From: Paenacidovorax monticola
GTDB lineage: Bacteria > Pseudomonadota > Gammaproteobacteria > Burkholderiales > Burkholderiaceae_C
Assembly (NCBI RefSeq): GCF_014489595.1
Contig: NZ_CP060790.1
Span: 3,472,001-3,536,000 of the forward strand
Length of the DNA stretch: 64,000 bases
Direction of reading: 5' to 3'
The translations under genes were made by a program, and so were the position numbers. The notes under the pieces were generated by a model. The model made no database searches. It saw nothing but the letters and a program-made list of their open reading frames with translations, and was not told where the DNA came from. Within the stretch, counting starts at the first letter, position 1, and each line of letters begins with the position of its first letter. Shown piece after piece: positions 18,706 to 29,182 of the stretch.

Positions 18706-19314
18706 ATGCCCACCCGTTTGCTTTTTGCGCTATGCGCCTGGATATTCACCGGTGCGGCGCTGGCGCAGCCTTCTCCTACTACCGACTATTCGGTCACCAT
18801 CACCGATGCACCCGACCCCATCACGACCGGCGCGACGTTGACCTACGCATACACCGTGGAGAATCTGGGCCCTTCCTCGGGCATGGATATGGCCGTGGAG
18901 TTGGCACTGCCCCCTGCCGTGGGCTTCGTGTCGTTGGCCGAACCGCCCGGAGCTCCCTACCCCTTTACCTGTACCACTCCGGCCGTGGGTGCCAGCGGCG
19001 TGGTCCGGTGCGCCGCGACGGGCTTCTGGATGTATTCGCCGCGAACGTTCACCGTGGAGGTCAAGGTCCTGGCTACCTCCGGCACCATCACCAGCACGGC
19101 GACGGTCATGCCCACCAACATGACCTTTTCCGACCCCGACCTGGCGAACAACACGGCCGTGGCCATTACAGCCATCCGTCCTTCCGCACCGGTGGCGCGG
19201 GCTGTTCCGGCGATGTCCCTCGGCGCGCTGGCGGCCCTGGCGGCGTCATGCGCCCTGCTGGGGGTGGTTCTCCTGCAATGCCACCGAGACGCCACCGGCC
19301 CGGATCAGGGCTGA
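18706..19314 (+). CDS. Secreted DUF11-like domain protein with IPTL-like tail
   Basis: A ribosome binding site AAGGAG precedes the ATG. The 202-residue product has a signal peptide ending GAALAQ, then one DUF11-like immunoglobulin-type domain (DYSVTITDAPDPITTGATL, YAYTVENLGPSSGMDM, and SDPDLANNTAVAI at its end), which is common in surface proteins. The tail VPAMSLGALAALAAS, a hydrophobic stretch, then QCHRDATG has the same order as a C-terminal sorting signal but is a poorer match than that of its neighbour. It is probably co-transcribed with the gene at 17806. It overlaps the convergent mltA stop by ten bases. Confidence 0.75.
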   Translation: MPTRLLFALCAWIFTGAALAQPSPTTDYSVTITDAPDPITTGATLTYAYTVENLGPSSGMDMAVELALPPAVGFVSLAEPPGAPYPFTCTTPAVGASGVVRCAATGFWMYSPRTFTVEVKVLATSGTITSTATVMPTNMTFSDPDLANNTAVAITAIRPSAPVARAVPAMSLGALAALAASCALLGVVLLQCHRDATGPDQG

Positions 19315-20462
19315 CGCGGCCACAACGCCCACAGGCGCAGGCCCTGCTTGAGCCGCCCGGCCACGTCGCCCGCCTCGGGGCCCCAGCCGGTGAAGTAGTC
19401 GGCGCGTACCGCGCCCACGATGGCGCTGCCGGTGTCCTGCGCCATCACGAGGCGGCCGAGCTGCGCCGTGGGGCCGGCCGAGGCCAGCCACACGGGCGTG
19501 CCGTAGGGGATGCTCTGGCGGTCCACCGCGATCGAGCGCCCCGGCGTGAGCGCCACGCCCTGCGCGCCGCGCGGGCCGAAGGCGGCGTCCAGCCCGTCGA
19601 GCGGTTCCTCGCGAAAGAAAACGTAACGCGGGTTGCTCCACAGCAGTTCGTTCACGCGCTGCGGGTTGGCCGCGATCCAGGCCTTGATGCCGGGCCAGGT
19701 GGCGTCGCGCACCAGTCCCTGGTCGAGCAGCCAGCGGCCCACGCTCTGGTAGGGGTGGTCGTTGGTCCCCGCGAAGGCCACGCGCACCAGGCGCTGGCTG
19801 CCGTCGGGCTCGGTGACGCGCAGGCGCCCCGAGCCCTGGATGTGCAGCACCAGCGCGTCCACGGGGTCGCGCAGCCAGGCGATGGCGCGGCCCTGCAGGG
19901 CCGCCTGGGCTTCGGGCAGGGTGTCGATCTGCTGGCGCGTGTACCAGGGCTTGCGTTCACCCAGGCCCGCGGGCGTGCGGTACAGCGGCACGTTGAAGCC
20001 GTTGCCGGGCACGCGCGCGGCGTCCATCAGCGGCTCGTAGTAGCCCGTGAGAAGGCCCTCGGCGTTGCCGTCCAGCGACTCGATGCGGTAGGGCTGCATG
20101 CGCGAGACCATCCAGGCGCGCTGCTCCTCGGGGCTGGCGATCGACAGGCGGCGTACCTCGCCGCACAGCGGCGCGAACGCGGGCGCCGGGCGCTCGCAGC
20201 CCTTGACCCAGGCGTTCCAGGCCTCGTGCAGCGCATCGGTGGAAAAGCCCGGCAGTTCGGCCCAGCGCACGGGCACCCAGCGGCTCTTGGCCTGGGCCAG
20301 GGGCGGCGGCAGCGGCGCGGTATCGCCGGGAACCGCGCCCACGGCCGGCGGTGTGCTGCTGGCGGGCGGCGGGGACGCGGGCGGCAGGGGTGTGGTGGAG
20401 CAAGCGACCAGCGTTCCTACAATCAGCGCCGTCGAGAGAAAGCGCAGGAGTCTGAGATTCAT
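19305..20462 (-). CDS. mltA: Membrane-bound lytic murein transglycosylase A
   Basis: MltA is an outer-membrane lipoprotein that cleaves peptidoglycan glycan strands to 1,6-anhydro products. The ATG at 20462 gives 385 residues with a lipobox LIVGTLVAC. MltA-domain motifs follow: LLTGYYEPLMDA, LHIQGSGRLRV and, in the C-terminal 3D domain, AVDRQSIPYGTPVWL and MAQDTGSAIVGAVRADYFTGWG, whose aspartates include the catalytic residue. A Pro-rich linker follows the signal. Its start codon shares two bases with the start codon of a small gene on the opposite strand, so both promoters must lie in the other's coding region or be shared. Confidence 0.95.
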   Translation of the reverse strand: MNLRLLRFLSTALIVGTLVACSTTPLPPASPPPASSTPPAVGAVPGDTAPLPPPLAQAKSRWVPVRWAELPGFSTDALHEAWNAWVKGCERPAPAFAPLCGEVRRLSIASPEEQRAWMVSRMQPYRIESLDGNAEGLLTGYYEPLMDAARVPGNGFNVPLYRTPAGLGERKPWYTRQQIDTLPEAQAALQGRAIAWLRDPVDALVLHIQGSGRLRVTEPDGSQRLVRVAFAGTNDHPYQSVGRWLLDQGLVRDATWPGIKAWIAANPQRVNELLWSNPRYVFFREEPLDGLDAAFGPRGAQGVALTPGRSIAVDRQSIPYGTPVWLASAGPTAQLGRLVMAQDTGSAIVGAVRADYFTGWGPEAGDVAGRLKQGLRLWALWPRQP

Positions 20463-20607
20463 GGGGTTGATTTTGCTTGAAGCCTTGCTGGCCCTGGTGG
20501 TGCTGGTGGCCATCGTGTGGTGGACCATGTTCGCGGGGCGCCGCCGTGGTGAGCCGCCCCGCCCCGAATCCGAGCGCCAGGACCAGGATCCGCCGCCGCG
20601 CGCGTAG
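20461..20607 (+). CDS. Small single-span membrane peptide (48 aa)
   Basis: The frame begins ATG at 20461, with AGGAG ten bases upstream, and encodes MGLILLEALLALVVLVAIVW (a membrane segment), then a basic stop-transfer GRRRGE and a short Pro/charged tail ending PPPRA. It is too short for domain assignment. The good ribosome binding site, membrane segment and position-specific composition favour a real gene. Against it, the start overlaps the mltA start codon on the other strand in a shared CATG. Function is unknown; a role near the cell-wall hydrolase is only suggested by position. Confidence 0.5.
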   Translation: MGLILLEALLALVVLVAIVWWTMFAGRRRGEPPRPESERQDQDPPPRA

Positions 20608-20748
20608 GAGGATGCCGGTTTTGCGCGGGCGTGGAGCGTGTTACACGGTGTCACGCATTTTGTAACACCCGCTCTCCACAATGGGGCTACCGGCGCGGCC
20701 ATCGGTCGATGGCTTGGCGGCGGCCCCTTTTTGAAGAAGGAACACGAC

Positions 20749-21402
20749 ATGCGCACACTTCACCATCCCCTCCTGGGCATTGCTGCCGCCGTCCTGCTGC
20801 TGAGCGGCTGCGCGAACATGACCGACACGCAGCGCCGCACAGCCACGGGCGCGGGCGTGGGCGCCGTGGCTGGCGCCGTGCTGGGCTCCGCCACCGGCGG
20901 GCACGCAGGCACGGGCGCGGTGATCGGCGCGGGCGTGGGGGCCCTGGGCACCTACATCTGGTCGCAGAACATGGAGAAGCAGAAGCGCGAGATGGAGCAG
21001 GCCACGCGCGGCACGGGCGTGGGCGTGAGCCAGACGGCCGACAACCAGCTCAAGCTCGACATTCCCAGCGACATTTCGTTCGACACCGGCCGCTCCGACA
21101 TCAAGTCCAACTTCGGCCCCATCCTGGAGCGCTTTGCCGAAGGCCTGCGCAACAACCCCGAGGCCGAGGTGCGCATCGTGGGCCACACCGACAGCACGGG
21201 CAGCGATGCCATCAACAACCCGCTGTCCCTGAACCGCGCCGAGAGCACGCGCAACTACCTCACGGCGCGCGGCGTGAGCGGTGCGCGCATCCAGGTCGAG
21301 GGCCGGGGCTCGCACCAGCCCGTTGCCTCGAACGACACGGCCGAGGGCCGCGCGCACAACCGCCGCGTGGAAATCTTCGTGGGCGAGCGCCCGCGCGGCT
21401 GA
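20749..21402 (+). CDS. OmpA family lipoprotein (glycine zipper plus OmpA domain)
   Basis: The ATG at 20749 has AAGGA upstream and gives 217 residues. A lipobox AVLLLSGC is followed by a glycine-zipper region (GAGVGAVAGAVLGSATGGHAG, given in part, about residues 40-65), then an OmpA-like peptidoglycan-binding domain: DISFDTGRSDIKSNFGPIL, VRIVGHTDSTGSDAINNPLS, NRAESTRNYL and GRAHNRRVEIFV. This is the usual YiaD/Pal-like layout, tethering the outer membrane to the wall. It converges with the regulator gene at 21411. Confidence 0.93.
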   Translation: MRTLHHPLLGIAAAVLLLSGCANMTDTQRRTATGAGVGAVAGAVLGSATGGHAGTGAVIGAGVGALGTYIWSQNMEKQKREMEQATRGTGVGVSQTADNQLKLDIPSDISFDTGRSDIKSNFGPILERFAEGLRNNPEAEVRIVGHTDSTGSDAINNPLSLNRAESTRNYLTARGVSGARIQVEGRGSHQPVASNDTAEGRAHNRRVEIFVGERPRG

Positions 21403-21410
21403 CGGCCGGG

Positions 21411-22043
21411 TCAGCCCTGCACGCGCAGCAGGTTGGCCAGCTCCACCGCCGACTTGACCTGCATCTTGTCGAACACGCGCGCGCGGTGCACTTCCACCGT
21501 GCGCACGCTGATGTCGAGCTGGTCGGCGATGAGCTTGTTGGGGATGCCCTCCACCACGAGGCGCATTACGTCGCGCTCGCGCTCGGTGAGCTCCTCCAGC
21601 CGCTGGCGCACCTCGCCCTGCTGGCGCAGTGCCTCCAGCCGTTCGGCGGACAGCGCCAGGGCCTGTTCGATGCGGTCCACGAGCGCGTTGTCGGAGAAGG
21701 GCTTTTCGCAGAAGTCGAACGCACCGCGCTTGACCGAGTCGACGGCCGTGGGCACGTCGGCATGGCCCGTGAGGAAGATCACGGGCATGGTGGCGACGGT
21801 GCCGCGCGCCAGCAGCAGGTCGAACAGCGCCAGCCCGCTCATGCCGGGCATGCGCACGTCGAGCAGCAGGCAGCAGGGCTGCTGGCGGTGGGCCATGCGC
21901 TCGTTCAGCGCGGCCTCGAACGCCTCGGCACTGTCGAACACCTCGCTGGGCAGGCGGCGCGAGCGCAGCAGCCAGGCAAGGGCCTCGCGCACGTCGGCGT
22001 CATCGTCCACGATATAGACAGTGGCGTTGGGAACGGGCTCCAT
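21411..22043 (-). CDS. FixJ/NarL-type response regulator
   Basis: A 210-residue regulator with an N-terminal receiver domain (TVYIVDDDADVREALAWLL, phospho-acceptor Asp62 in LLLDVRMPGMSG, Lys in CEKPFSD) and a C-terminal LuxR-type helix-turn-helix (LTERERDVMRLVVEGIPNKL and SVRTVEVHRARVFDKM). The layout matches FixJ, TodT and DctR-like proteins. Its ATG at 22043 lies seven bases after the stop of the upstream sensor kinase, its evident partner. Target genes are not identifiable from the window. Confidence 0.93.
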   Translation of the reverse strand: MEPVPNATVYIVDDDADVREALAWLLRSRRLPSEVFDSAEAFEAALNERMAHRQQPCCLLLDVRMPGMSGLALFDLLLARGTVATMPVIFLTGHADVPTAVDSVKRGAFDFCEKPFSDNALVDRIEQALALSAERLEALRQQGEVRQRLEELTERERDVMRLVVEGIPNKLIADQLDISVRTVEVHRARVFDKMQVKSAVELANLLRVQG

Positions 22044-22050
22044 CAGCAGG

Positions 22051-24116
22051 TCATCCAGGAATCTTGGCAGGCTGCCCGGCGGGCAGCGTGAAAGTGAATA
22101 CCGTACCACGGGGCTCGTTCGGGGCGAACCCGAGGAAGCCTCCATGCTGCTCGACCACGGTGCGGCACAGGGAAAGGCCCAGGCCCATGCCTTCGGCGCG
22201 CGTGGTGAAGAAGGGCGCGAACAGCTGGGGCGCCACTTCGGGCGCGATGCCGCTGCCGCAGTCGGCCACGGCGAACTCCAGCCAGGTGCTGTGCGCGTTC
22301 GAGGCCGCGCGGCGGGCGCGCAGCTCCAGCACACGGCGCGGCACGGCGGGATCGTCCATGGCCTGCATGGCGTTGCGCGCGAGGTTGAGCAGCACCTGCT
22401 CGACCATGGTGCGGTCGCACAGGGCGGGGGCAGATCCGGGTCCACGTGGGTGACGATGCGCACGCCGCTCTTGCGTGCCTGCAGGCGGATCAGCGGCAGC
22501 ACGGCTTCGAGCAGTTCCTCGGCCGTCACGGACTCGTGCGACTGGTCGCGCCGGCGCACGAAGTCGCGCACGCTCTTGATCACGCGGCCCGCGCGCTCGG
22601 CCTGGAACGCGATGCGCTGCATGGCCGTCTGCAGGTCCCGCAGCTGGGCGCGCACCATGGCGCCATCGGGTTCGGGTGCGCCCTCGGCGGGTGCCAGCAT
22701 GTTGAGCGAGCCCGTGGCGTAGCTGGAGATGGCGGCCAGCGGCTGGGTCAGCTCGTGGCTCAGCAGCGAAGCCATCTCGCCCACGGTGGCCAGGCGCGCC
22801 GTGGCCTGCAGGCGCTCCTGGGAGGCGCGCGAGAGCTCCTCGATGCGCCGCTGCTCGCTGATGTCGAGCGATGCGCTCATCCAGCCCGTGTGCAGGCCCT
22901 GGGCATTGATGAGCGGTGCCTCGAAGATCAGCACCGGAAAGCGCGTGCCGTCCTTGCGCATGAACACCGACTCGGAGCCTTCGCGCGGCGAGGACGGCGC
23001 CTGGCCCGACAGGCGCAGCTGCTGGCGCTGGCGGTACTCGTCGGCCATCTCGGGCGGCCAGTAGGGCGCGGGCGAGCCGTGGCCCAGCAGCTCCTGCGCC
23101 GTGAAGCCCACCATCTCGCAGAAGGCCGGGTTCACGTAGGTGATGTGCCCCTGCAGGTCGCGTGCGCGCAGCCCGGTCGCGAGCGAGTCTTCCATGGCCT
23201 TGCGGAAGGCCAGCGCGTCGCCCAGGTCGCGCTCGGCGCGCAGGCGGCGCCGGTTGTCGCGCACGAGCACCACCATCACCGTGACCAGCGCGATCGACAT
23301 GGCCGTGACCAGGGCCGTGAGCACGTTGGGGAACACGCTCGGCGCGCTGTGCCAGCTGTCCATGCGCAGCACCAGGGTGCTGCCCGGCATGTCCAGCAGC
23401 TGCTGGGCCGTGAACATGCGCGAGCCGCGCCGCGCCGCGCCCACCAGGGCCAGCCGCGTGCCGTCGGGCTCGGTGAACGAGACCTCCTGGCTGCGCGTGA
23501 GGTTGTGGCTCACCAGGTCCACGAGGATGTTCTGCAGCGCGTAGGTGGCGACGATGAAGCCCTCGGTGCGCCCGCCCGTGGTCAGCGGCAGGCACAGCTC
23601 CATCATCTCGGAGCCCAGGCCGTCGCTGTGGGGCTGGAAATAGCTGCCCGAGTAGGCGGGGCCGTTCAGGCGGCGCGCGTTGGCGCAGGCCAGCGCCGCG
23701 TCGGTGTGCGGGCCGTCGCGCGTGTCGGCCGCCCAGTCGATGGGGCGGTAGGGCGACTGCACGTGGGCGCGCGGGCGCAGCGCGTTGTCGCGCCACTCGA
23801 TGCGCACCAGTTCGCGGTGGGCGCGCAGCAGTTCGGTGGCCTCGGCCTCCCAGTCCGGGTGGCGGATGCCGCCGGCGTTGAGCGCCTGCAGGCTCTGCAG
23901 GTTGCGGGCCAGGGCGGCGCGGATGTCGGCCACGGCCTCCGCCGTGTCGCGCTCCAGGCGGTTCTGCACCTGGCTGGCTTCATAGCGGCCCGCGAGCCAC
24001 ACGAGCGTGATGAGCATGCTCACCACCAGCAGCACGAGCGCGGTCCACAGCGACCAGCGCCGCCAGGCGCTGCGCCAGCGCCGCCAGGGCCAGACCTGGG
24101 GTTTGGTGGAACTCAC
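22051..24116 (-). CDS. PAS-domain sensor histidine kinase (frame break near C terminus)
   Basis: The GTG at 24116 overlaps the nitrilase stop (GTGA). About 689 residues: membrane segment (LWTALVLLVVSMLITLVWLA), periplasmic sensor region, second membrane segment (VLTALVTAMSIALVTVMVVL), a PAS domain (ATGLRARDLQGHITYVNPAF), a HisKA box with LLSHELTQPLAAISSYATG, and an ATPase domain with LLNLARNAMQAM and GMGLGLSLCRTVVEQHGG. The ATPase half is in another frame: one base must be added to the run of five G at 22426-22430. It is a FixL/DctB-type kinase that should phosphorylate the adjacent FixJ-type regulator. The ligand is unknown. Confidence 0.9.
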
Positions 24117-24928
24117 AGGACGCGGTGCTCCCGTGCCGGCAACTGCTGGCGCACCTGGCGCAGGCGGTCGTGCGAGAGGTCGCCCACCACGAGGCCGCCG
24201 CCTTCGGCGCGCACGGCCAGCACCTGGCCCCAGGGGTCCACGAGCATGCTGTGGCCCCAGGTGTGGCGGCCGTTCTCGTGCACGCCGCCCTGTGCAGGCG
24301 CCAACACGTAGGCCAGGTTCTCGATGGCGCGGGCGCGCAGCAGCAGTTCCCAATGGGCCTGGCCCGTGGTGTGCGTAAAGGCGCTGGGCACCAGCAGCAG
24401 GTCGGCGCCGGCCTGTGCATGGGCCCGGTACAGCTCGGGAAAGCGCAGGTCGTAGCACACGGACAGGCCCACGCGCCAGCGCTCGCCGTCCCGCGACGCG
24501 ACGTCGATGGTCACGCACTCGCGGCCGGGCTCGACCACGCGCGCCTCCTCGTAGCGCTCGCGGCCGTTGTCGAAGTGGAACAGGTGGATCTTGTCGTAGC
24601 GCGCCACGCATTCGCCCGAGGGTGCGAAGGCCAGCGAACTGTTGTGCACATGCTGGGCATCGCTGCCCTGCAGCGGCAGCGTGCCGCCCACGATCCACAG
24701 GCCCAGCGTGCGCGCGGCCTCGGCCAGGAAGGCCTGCGTGGGGCCGTCGCCGAAGGACTCGGCCAGGGGCAGCTTGTCCGTGTCCTGGCGGCCCATGGCG
24801 CCGAAATACTCGGGCAGCACGGCCAGCTCGGCCCCCGCATCGCGGGCCTGCTCCAGCAGGCGGCGGGCCGTGGCCAGGTTGGGGGCGCGCTCCACGCCCG
24901 AGACCATTTGCAAGGCGGCGACTTTCAT
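24113..24928 (-). CDS. Nit-type carbon-nitrogen hydrolase (omega-amidase-like)
   Basis: A 271-residue cytoplasmic amidase of the nitrilase superfamily. The catalytic triad is visible as Glu40 (LAVLPEYFGAMG), Lys113 (YDKIHLFHFD) and Cys158 (VGLSVCYDLRFPELYR). This composition is that of the Nit1/Nit2 branch, whose members hydrolyse deaminated glutathione or alpha-keto-acid amides; the exact substrate here is inferred. Its ATG overlaps the yhdP stop (ATGA), and its own stop overlaps the kinase start, so the four genes look translationally coupled. Proximity of nit, yhdP and glnE is common in betaproteobacteria. Confidence 0.93.
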   Translation of the reverse strand: MKVAALQMVSGVERAPNLATARRLLEQARDAGAELAVLPEYFGAMGRQDTDKLPLAESFGDGPTQAFLAEAARTLGLWIVGGTLPLQGSDAQHVHNSSLAFAPSGECVARYDKIHLFHFDNGRERYEEARVVEPGRECVTIDVASRDGERWRVGLSVCYDLRFPELYRAHAQAGADLLLVPSAFTHTTGQAHWELLLRARAIENLAYVLAPAQGGVHENGRHTWGHSMLVDPWGQVLAVRAEGGGLVVGDLSHDRLRQVRQQLPAREHRVL

Positions 24929-27900
24929 CCGGGTGCTCCTGGGTTGGCCGCGGTGGGCGTGGCGCCGGTGGCGGGCTTGCGGTGTTCCAGGCGGACGATG
25001 CGCGGGTCCGCCCAGGTGCCTTCGATGCGGAATTCCTGTGTGGCCGCCGCGATCAGCGGGCCGCGCAGGAAGACCTGGGCCAGGAAGCTGCCCAGGCCGA
25101 TGACGGGGTTGATCGCGGTGGCCACGAGCGAGGCGGTCATGGCGTTGATCTCGGGCACCACCACCACGTGCAGGTCCTGGGTCTCGCGCGCGAGGTCGGC
25201 ATGGCCCTCCATGAGCACGGCCGCGTTCACGCCCTTCATCTGCAGGTTGTTGGTGTGGGCCACGCCCTGTTCGATGCGCACGTCGCCGCGCACGAAGTCG
25301 AATGCGAAGCCCTCGCTGAACACGTCGCGGAAGTCGAGCGTGAGGCGGCGCGGCAGCGACTGCAGGCTCAGCACCCCGAGCAGCTTGGCCAGTCCCGGGT
25401 CGGCCTTGAGGAACTGGCCGCCTTCCATGTTCACGTTGAGCTGCCCGGCCATGGTGTGGTAGTCGGGACTGATGGGGGCGCCGATCCAGGCCACCTGGCC
25501 CTCCAGGCGGCCCTTGCCGCGCCGCACCACGTCGGGCATGCCGAAGCGTGCCAGCAACTCGCCCGAATCGCGGATGTCCAGGCGGAAGTTCATCACCGTG
25601 CGCCGTTCGGGCGCGCGCCCGGCGCTGGCGCTGGCGAGCAGCGCCCAGTTGCCGCTGCCCGCGAGCGTGGCCTCGGGCGTGACGAGGTTGAACTTGCCCA
25701 GCCGCCATTCGCGCTGGGCGCCGTCGCCGCCGCCCCGGTTCTGGGCGTCAATCTCCAGGCGGCCGAGCTTGCGGCCGCGCAGTTCGAAGTCCTGCACCAC
25801 GATGTCGAGCGCGGGCAGCGTGCCGGGCGGCTCGTCGAGCAGCGCGTCGACCTCGGAGGCCGTGCTCTGCGGGACGGACAGGCGCGCGAGCCGCGCGTAG
25901 AGCCGGCCCGCATGCTCGGTGGCCGAGGCCTGGCGGTATTCCACGTAGCCGTCGAGCTCGCGCGCATCGAGGTTGGCGCGCCAGGTGCCGCCATCGCGCG
26001 ATCCGCCCACCACCACGTCGTGCAGCGTGCGCCCCTGCATCGCCAGCGTGCCGGCGCGCACGGCCAGGCTGGTGGGCAGGTAGTCCTGCGCGGGGCCGCC
26101 GGGCCCGGCGCTGGCGCCCGCGCCCGCCGCTGGCTGGGGCGACGCCTGCAGGGCCGACTCCCAGGCGTCCAGGTCCACATGGGCCAGCCTGACGTTGGCC
26201 GTCACGCCCGAGGGCGGCATCGGTGCGGACTCTCCGGGGCCCAGCCCCAGGCCGATGGCGCCGCGCAGCACGCGCGGCTGGGCGCCGCCGATGTCGCGCA
26301 CGTAGCTGGCCGAGCCCAGGGCGCCGAGGTCCAGCGTGATCTGGTCGTGCAAGGGGGGCGTGGCGCCGGCGGCGGCGGGGGCCAGCGATTCGCGCGTGAG
26401 CTGGTTCTCGAAGCGCAGAGGCAGGCTGCTGTCGGCCGGCTTGCCCAGCGGCGCGGGCAGGGCCAGGGCCATGCCCTGCAGCGTGGTGCTGACCTGCAGC
26501 TCGGGCACGCCGCGGCGCACCCCTAGCACCAGCGTGTAGGGCGCGCTGCCCGTGGCCTGGCGCGCAAGGTGGGTCAGCAGGCCCAGCGGGCGCGCCTGGC
26601 GCAGGCCCTCGGCCGTGGCCGTGCCCTGGGCGCGCACCTGCACCGAGGGCTCCCCGCCGTTGCCGTTCGTGCCGCGCATGCCGCCTTCAAGGCGCACGTC
26701 GCCGCCCAGCGCCTGGGCCTGCACGCCCGCCAGCGTGAAGCCGGTGTCGCTGAACTGCACGGCGCCGCGCACGCGCGCGAGCACGGGCACGTCGGGCGCG
26801 ATCTGCACCTCGTTGCCCGCGAAGGCCACGCTACCCTGCACGCGCGACTTGTTGATGTCGTTGATGGGCAGCGACAGCTTGAGCTGCAGGTCGGCCGCCC
26901 CGCTGCCGCTGGCCTTGTCGAGGGCATGCGAGGTGAGGCCGGCCAGCGGCGAGGTGGCAACCACCGAGAGCATCTCGGCGAGCGGGCCGCGCCCCTGGGC
27001 GGTGACCGACACCACGGTGTGCGACAGGTCGGGAATCTGGGCCTCGATCTGCCCCATGCGCAGCCGGGGGCTGCCCGCGAAGCCGCCGCTGGCCTTGCGC
27101 ACGGCCATGGAGGAGCGGTCGAAGACCAGTTCGCCCGAGAGCTGGGTGAGCGCGGGCCAGGGGCGCTCGCCCGCGTTCTGGAGCCGCGCGGGCACGTAGG
27201 CATAGGTCACGTCCTTGACCTTGGCTGCGATGTGGAAGTCACCCTGGCCGGGGCGCTCGAAGGGCAGGTCGTTCAGATCGCCGCGCACCTTGAACTGCAC
27301 CTGGCTGGCCGTGCCTGCCGTCACGGCGTCGCGCACGTAGTGGCGCACGTCGGCCTCGATGCCGAGCGGCAGGTAGCGGTGCACGCGCGTGCCGTCGGCG
27401 CGCGCCAGGGTGCCCGACAGGTCGAGAACGCCCGGAAAGCGCGAGCGGCTGCTGGAGCGTGCAGGGTCGCTGGTGCGCCAGCTCAGCTTGGCCTCGCCCT
27501 GCGCGTCGGCGTTGGCGAAGCGCAGGTCGGTGGCCTGCAGGGCGATCTGCTCGCCCTGCAGCTGCCAGCGCACCGACGTGGACAGGCGCTGCAGCGGCAG
27601 CACGGGTTCCTCGAACACGCCGGGCAGCACCAGCACACCCTGGGTGATGGCCAGCAGGGCCTTGCCGCCGCCCTGGTTCAGGTCGAAATCCACGCTGGCG
27701 CCGCGCAGCCCGAAGGTGTCGGGCGCCTGTGCGGCAGGGGCGCCGGGGGCGGCGCGGCCAGGGCCAGGTCCGTCACGCGCCCCTTGATCTGGTACTGCTG
27801 CGGGCTGCTCCACGGCCCGCGCCAGCTGGCCTGGATCTCCTGCACCAGCCCCTGGGGCGCGTAGGTGCGCAGCGCCGCGTGGGTGGCCTCGCCCAGCGGC

Positions 27901-29033
27901 AGGCGGCTCGCGATCTGCGCGAGCGCTTCCAGGTCCAGCCGGTCCGCGCGCAGCTCGCCCTGGGCCGGGTGGCTGCCCTCGGCGCCCGCGTAGCGCGCGA
28001 ACAGGTTGCCGCCGGGCCAGTGCAGGCCGTCCTCGGTGGTGAATTGCAGAGCCTGGGTGGAAAACTCGAAGCCGCCCGGCGGAAGGCTCGCGCTCAGGCG
28101 GCCGGTGACGGAGCGCAGCGCCAGCGGCGCGAGGCCGGGGCCCAGCGTGGCGTTCACGTCGGCCAGATCCATGTCGGCCGTGCCGCCCACGGCCTGGCCG
28201 CGCTTCACGTCCACCCAGGCGCGCAGCGCGCCATGGCCCCGGGCCACCTCGATGCCCACGTCGGCATGGTGGCGCAGTTGCGAGACGTCGACGCGCGCGA
28301 ACTGCGCATAGACCTGCCCGCTCCAGCGCTGCCAGGCGCCGGCATGCGCGGACAGCAGCGGTTCGCGGAACAGCCCGGTCAGCGTGAAGCGGTCGCCCCA
28401 GTCGGCCGGGGGGGTGGCGTCCAGGCGCAGCGCGTGGCGCCAGCCGCGGTTGCGGATCACCAGGTCCACCTGCTGCAGCGCCAGGGGCGGCGCGGCGCGC
28501 AGGGCATCGGTCCAGCGCAGCGTGCCGCCCTGGATCACCACCTCGCCCTGCGAGAACAGCCAGTCGGCGGCCTCCCCGTCGTCCGGGGCGCCGGGGCTGA
28601 AGGGCAGGCCCGCGACGAAAAGGCGGCCATCGGCCTCGCGCCGGATGTCGAGCTCGGGGCGTTCGATGTAGAGCTGCTCGAACCCCCAGCGCATGACGGA
28701 GCGCGGCGACAGCGCCACGACCACGCGCGGCAGGCGCAGGGCCTCGCGGCCCTCGGGGTCGAGCAGGGCCACGTCGCCCAGCTCGATCGAGGGGATCAGC
28801 CCCTCGGTGCGCGCGCGCAGGTCGCCGATGCGCACGGGTACCCCCAGAGAGCGTGCGGCCTGGGCCTCCAGCTGCGGGCGGAAGTCGCCGATTCGCGGCA
28901 CAATCCAGCCATGTAGCACCCCCCATGCCACCGTGAGCAGCAGCCACATGGCCAGCAGCAGTCCCAGCGACCACCGCGCAAAACCCGCCACCCATTTGAG
29001 CAGGCGGGACGGATGCGGTGTCGGTTCAATCAT
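24925..29033 (-). CDS. yhdP: YhdP family AsmA-like phospholipid transport protein (frame break)
   Basis: A very large inner-membrane-anchored protein of about 1369 residues. Starting at the ATG at 29033 (MIEPTPHPSRLLKW), it has one N-terminal membrane segment (SLGLLLAMWLLLTVAWGVL), then a long periplasmic region of DUF3971 and AsmA-like beta repeats, with the conserved C-terminal part GVLSLQSLPRRLTLDFRDVF and NPVIGLGSFLAQVFL. YhdP-like proteins bridge the periplasm to carry phospholipids to the outer membrane. The frame breaks near residue 430: one base must be added to five G at 27745-27749. Total length then fits a whole number of codons. It is divergent from glnE. Confidence 0.93.
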
Positions 29034-29182
29034 GGCGGGTCGGGATGTGGCAGGAATTATGACCCGCGGATACCCCTGGGGTTCACCCTCGGGCCATTCC
29101 CGGAGTGCCACAGAACTGTTAGAACCTGTATAAAAAAACGACCAACAGCAGCAGGTTCGCTCCCCCTTCTCCCATTGACCGC

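Noticed and set aside
17853..20480. An 875-residue open frame covering secreted-protein genes and antisense to mltA
   Set aside because: It is in the wrong frame for the two genes with signal peptides and runs opposite to mltA; composition is that of a shadow frame.
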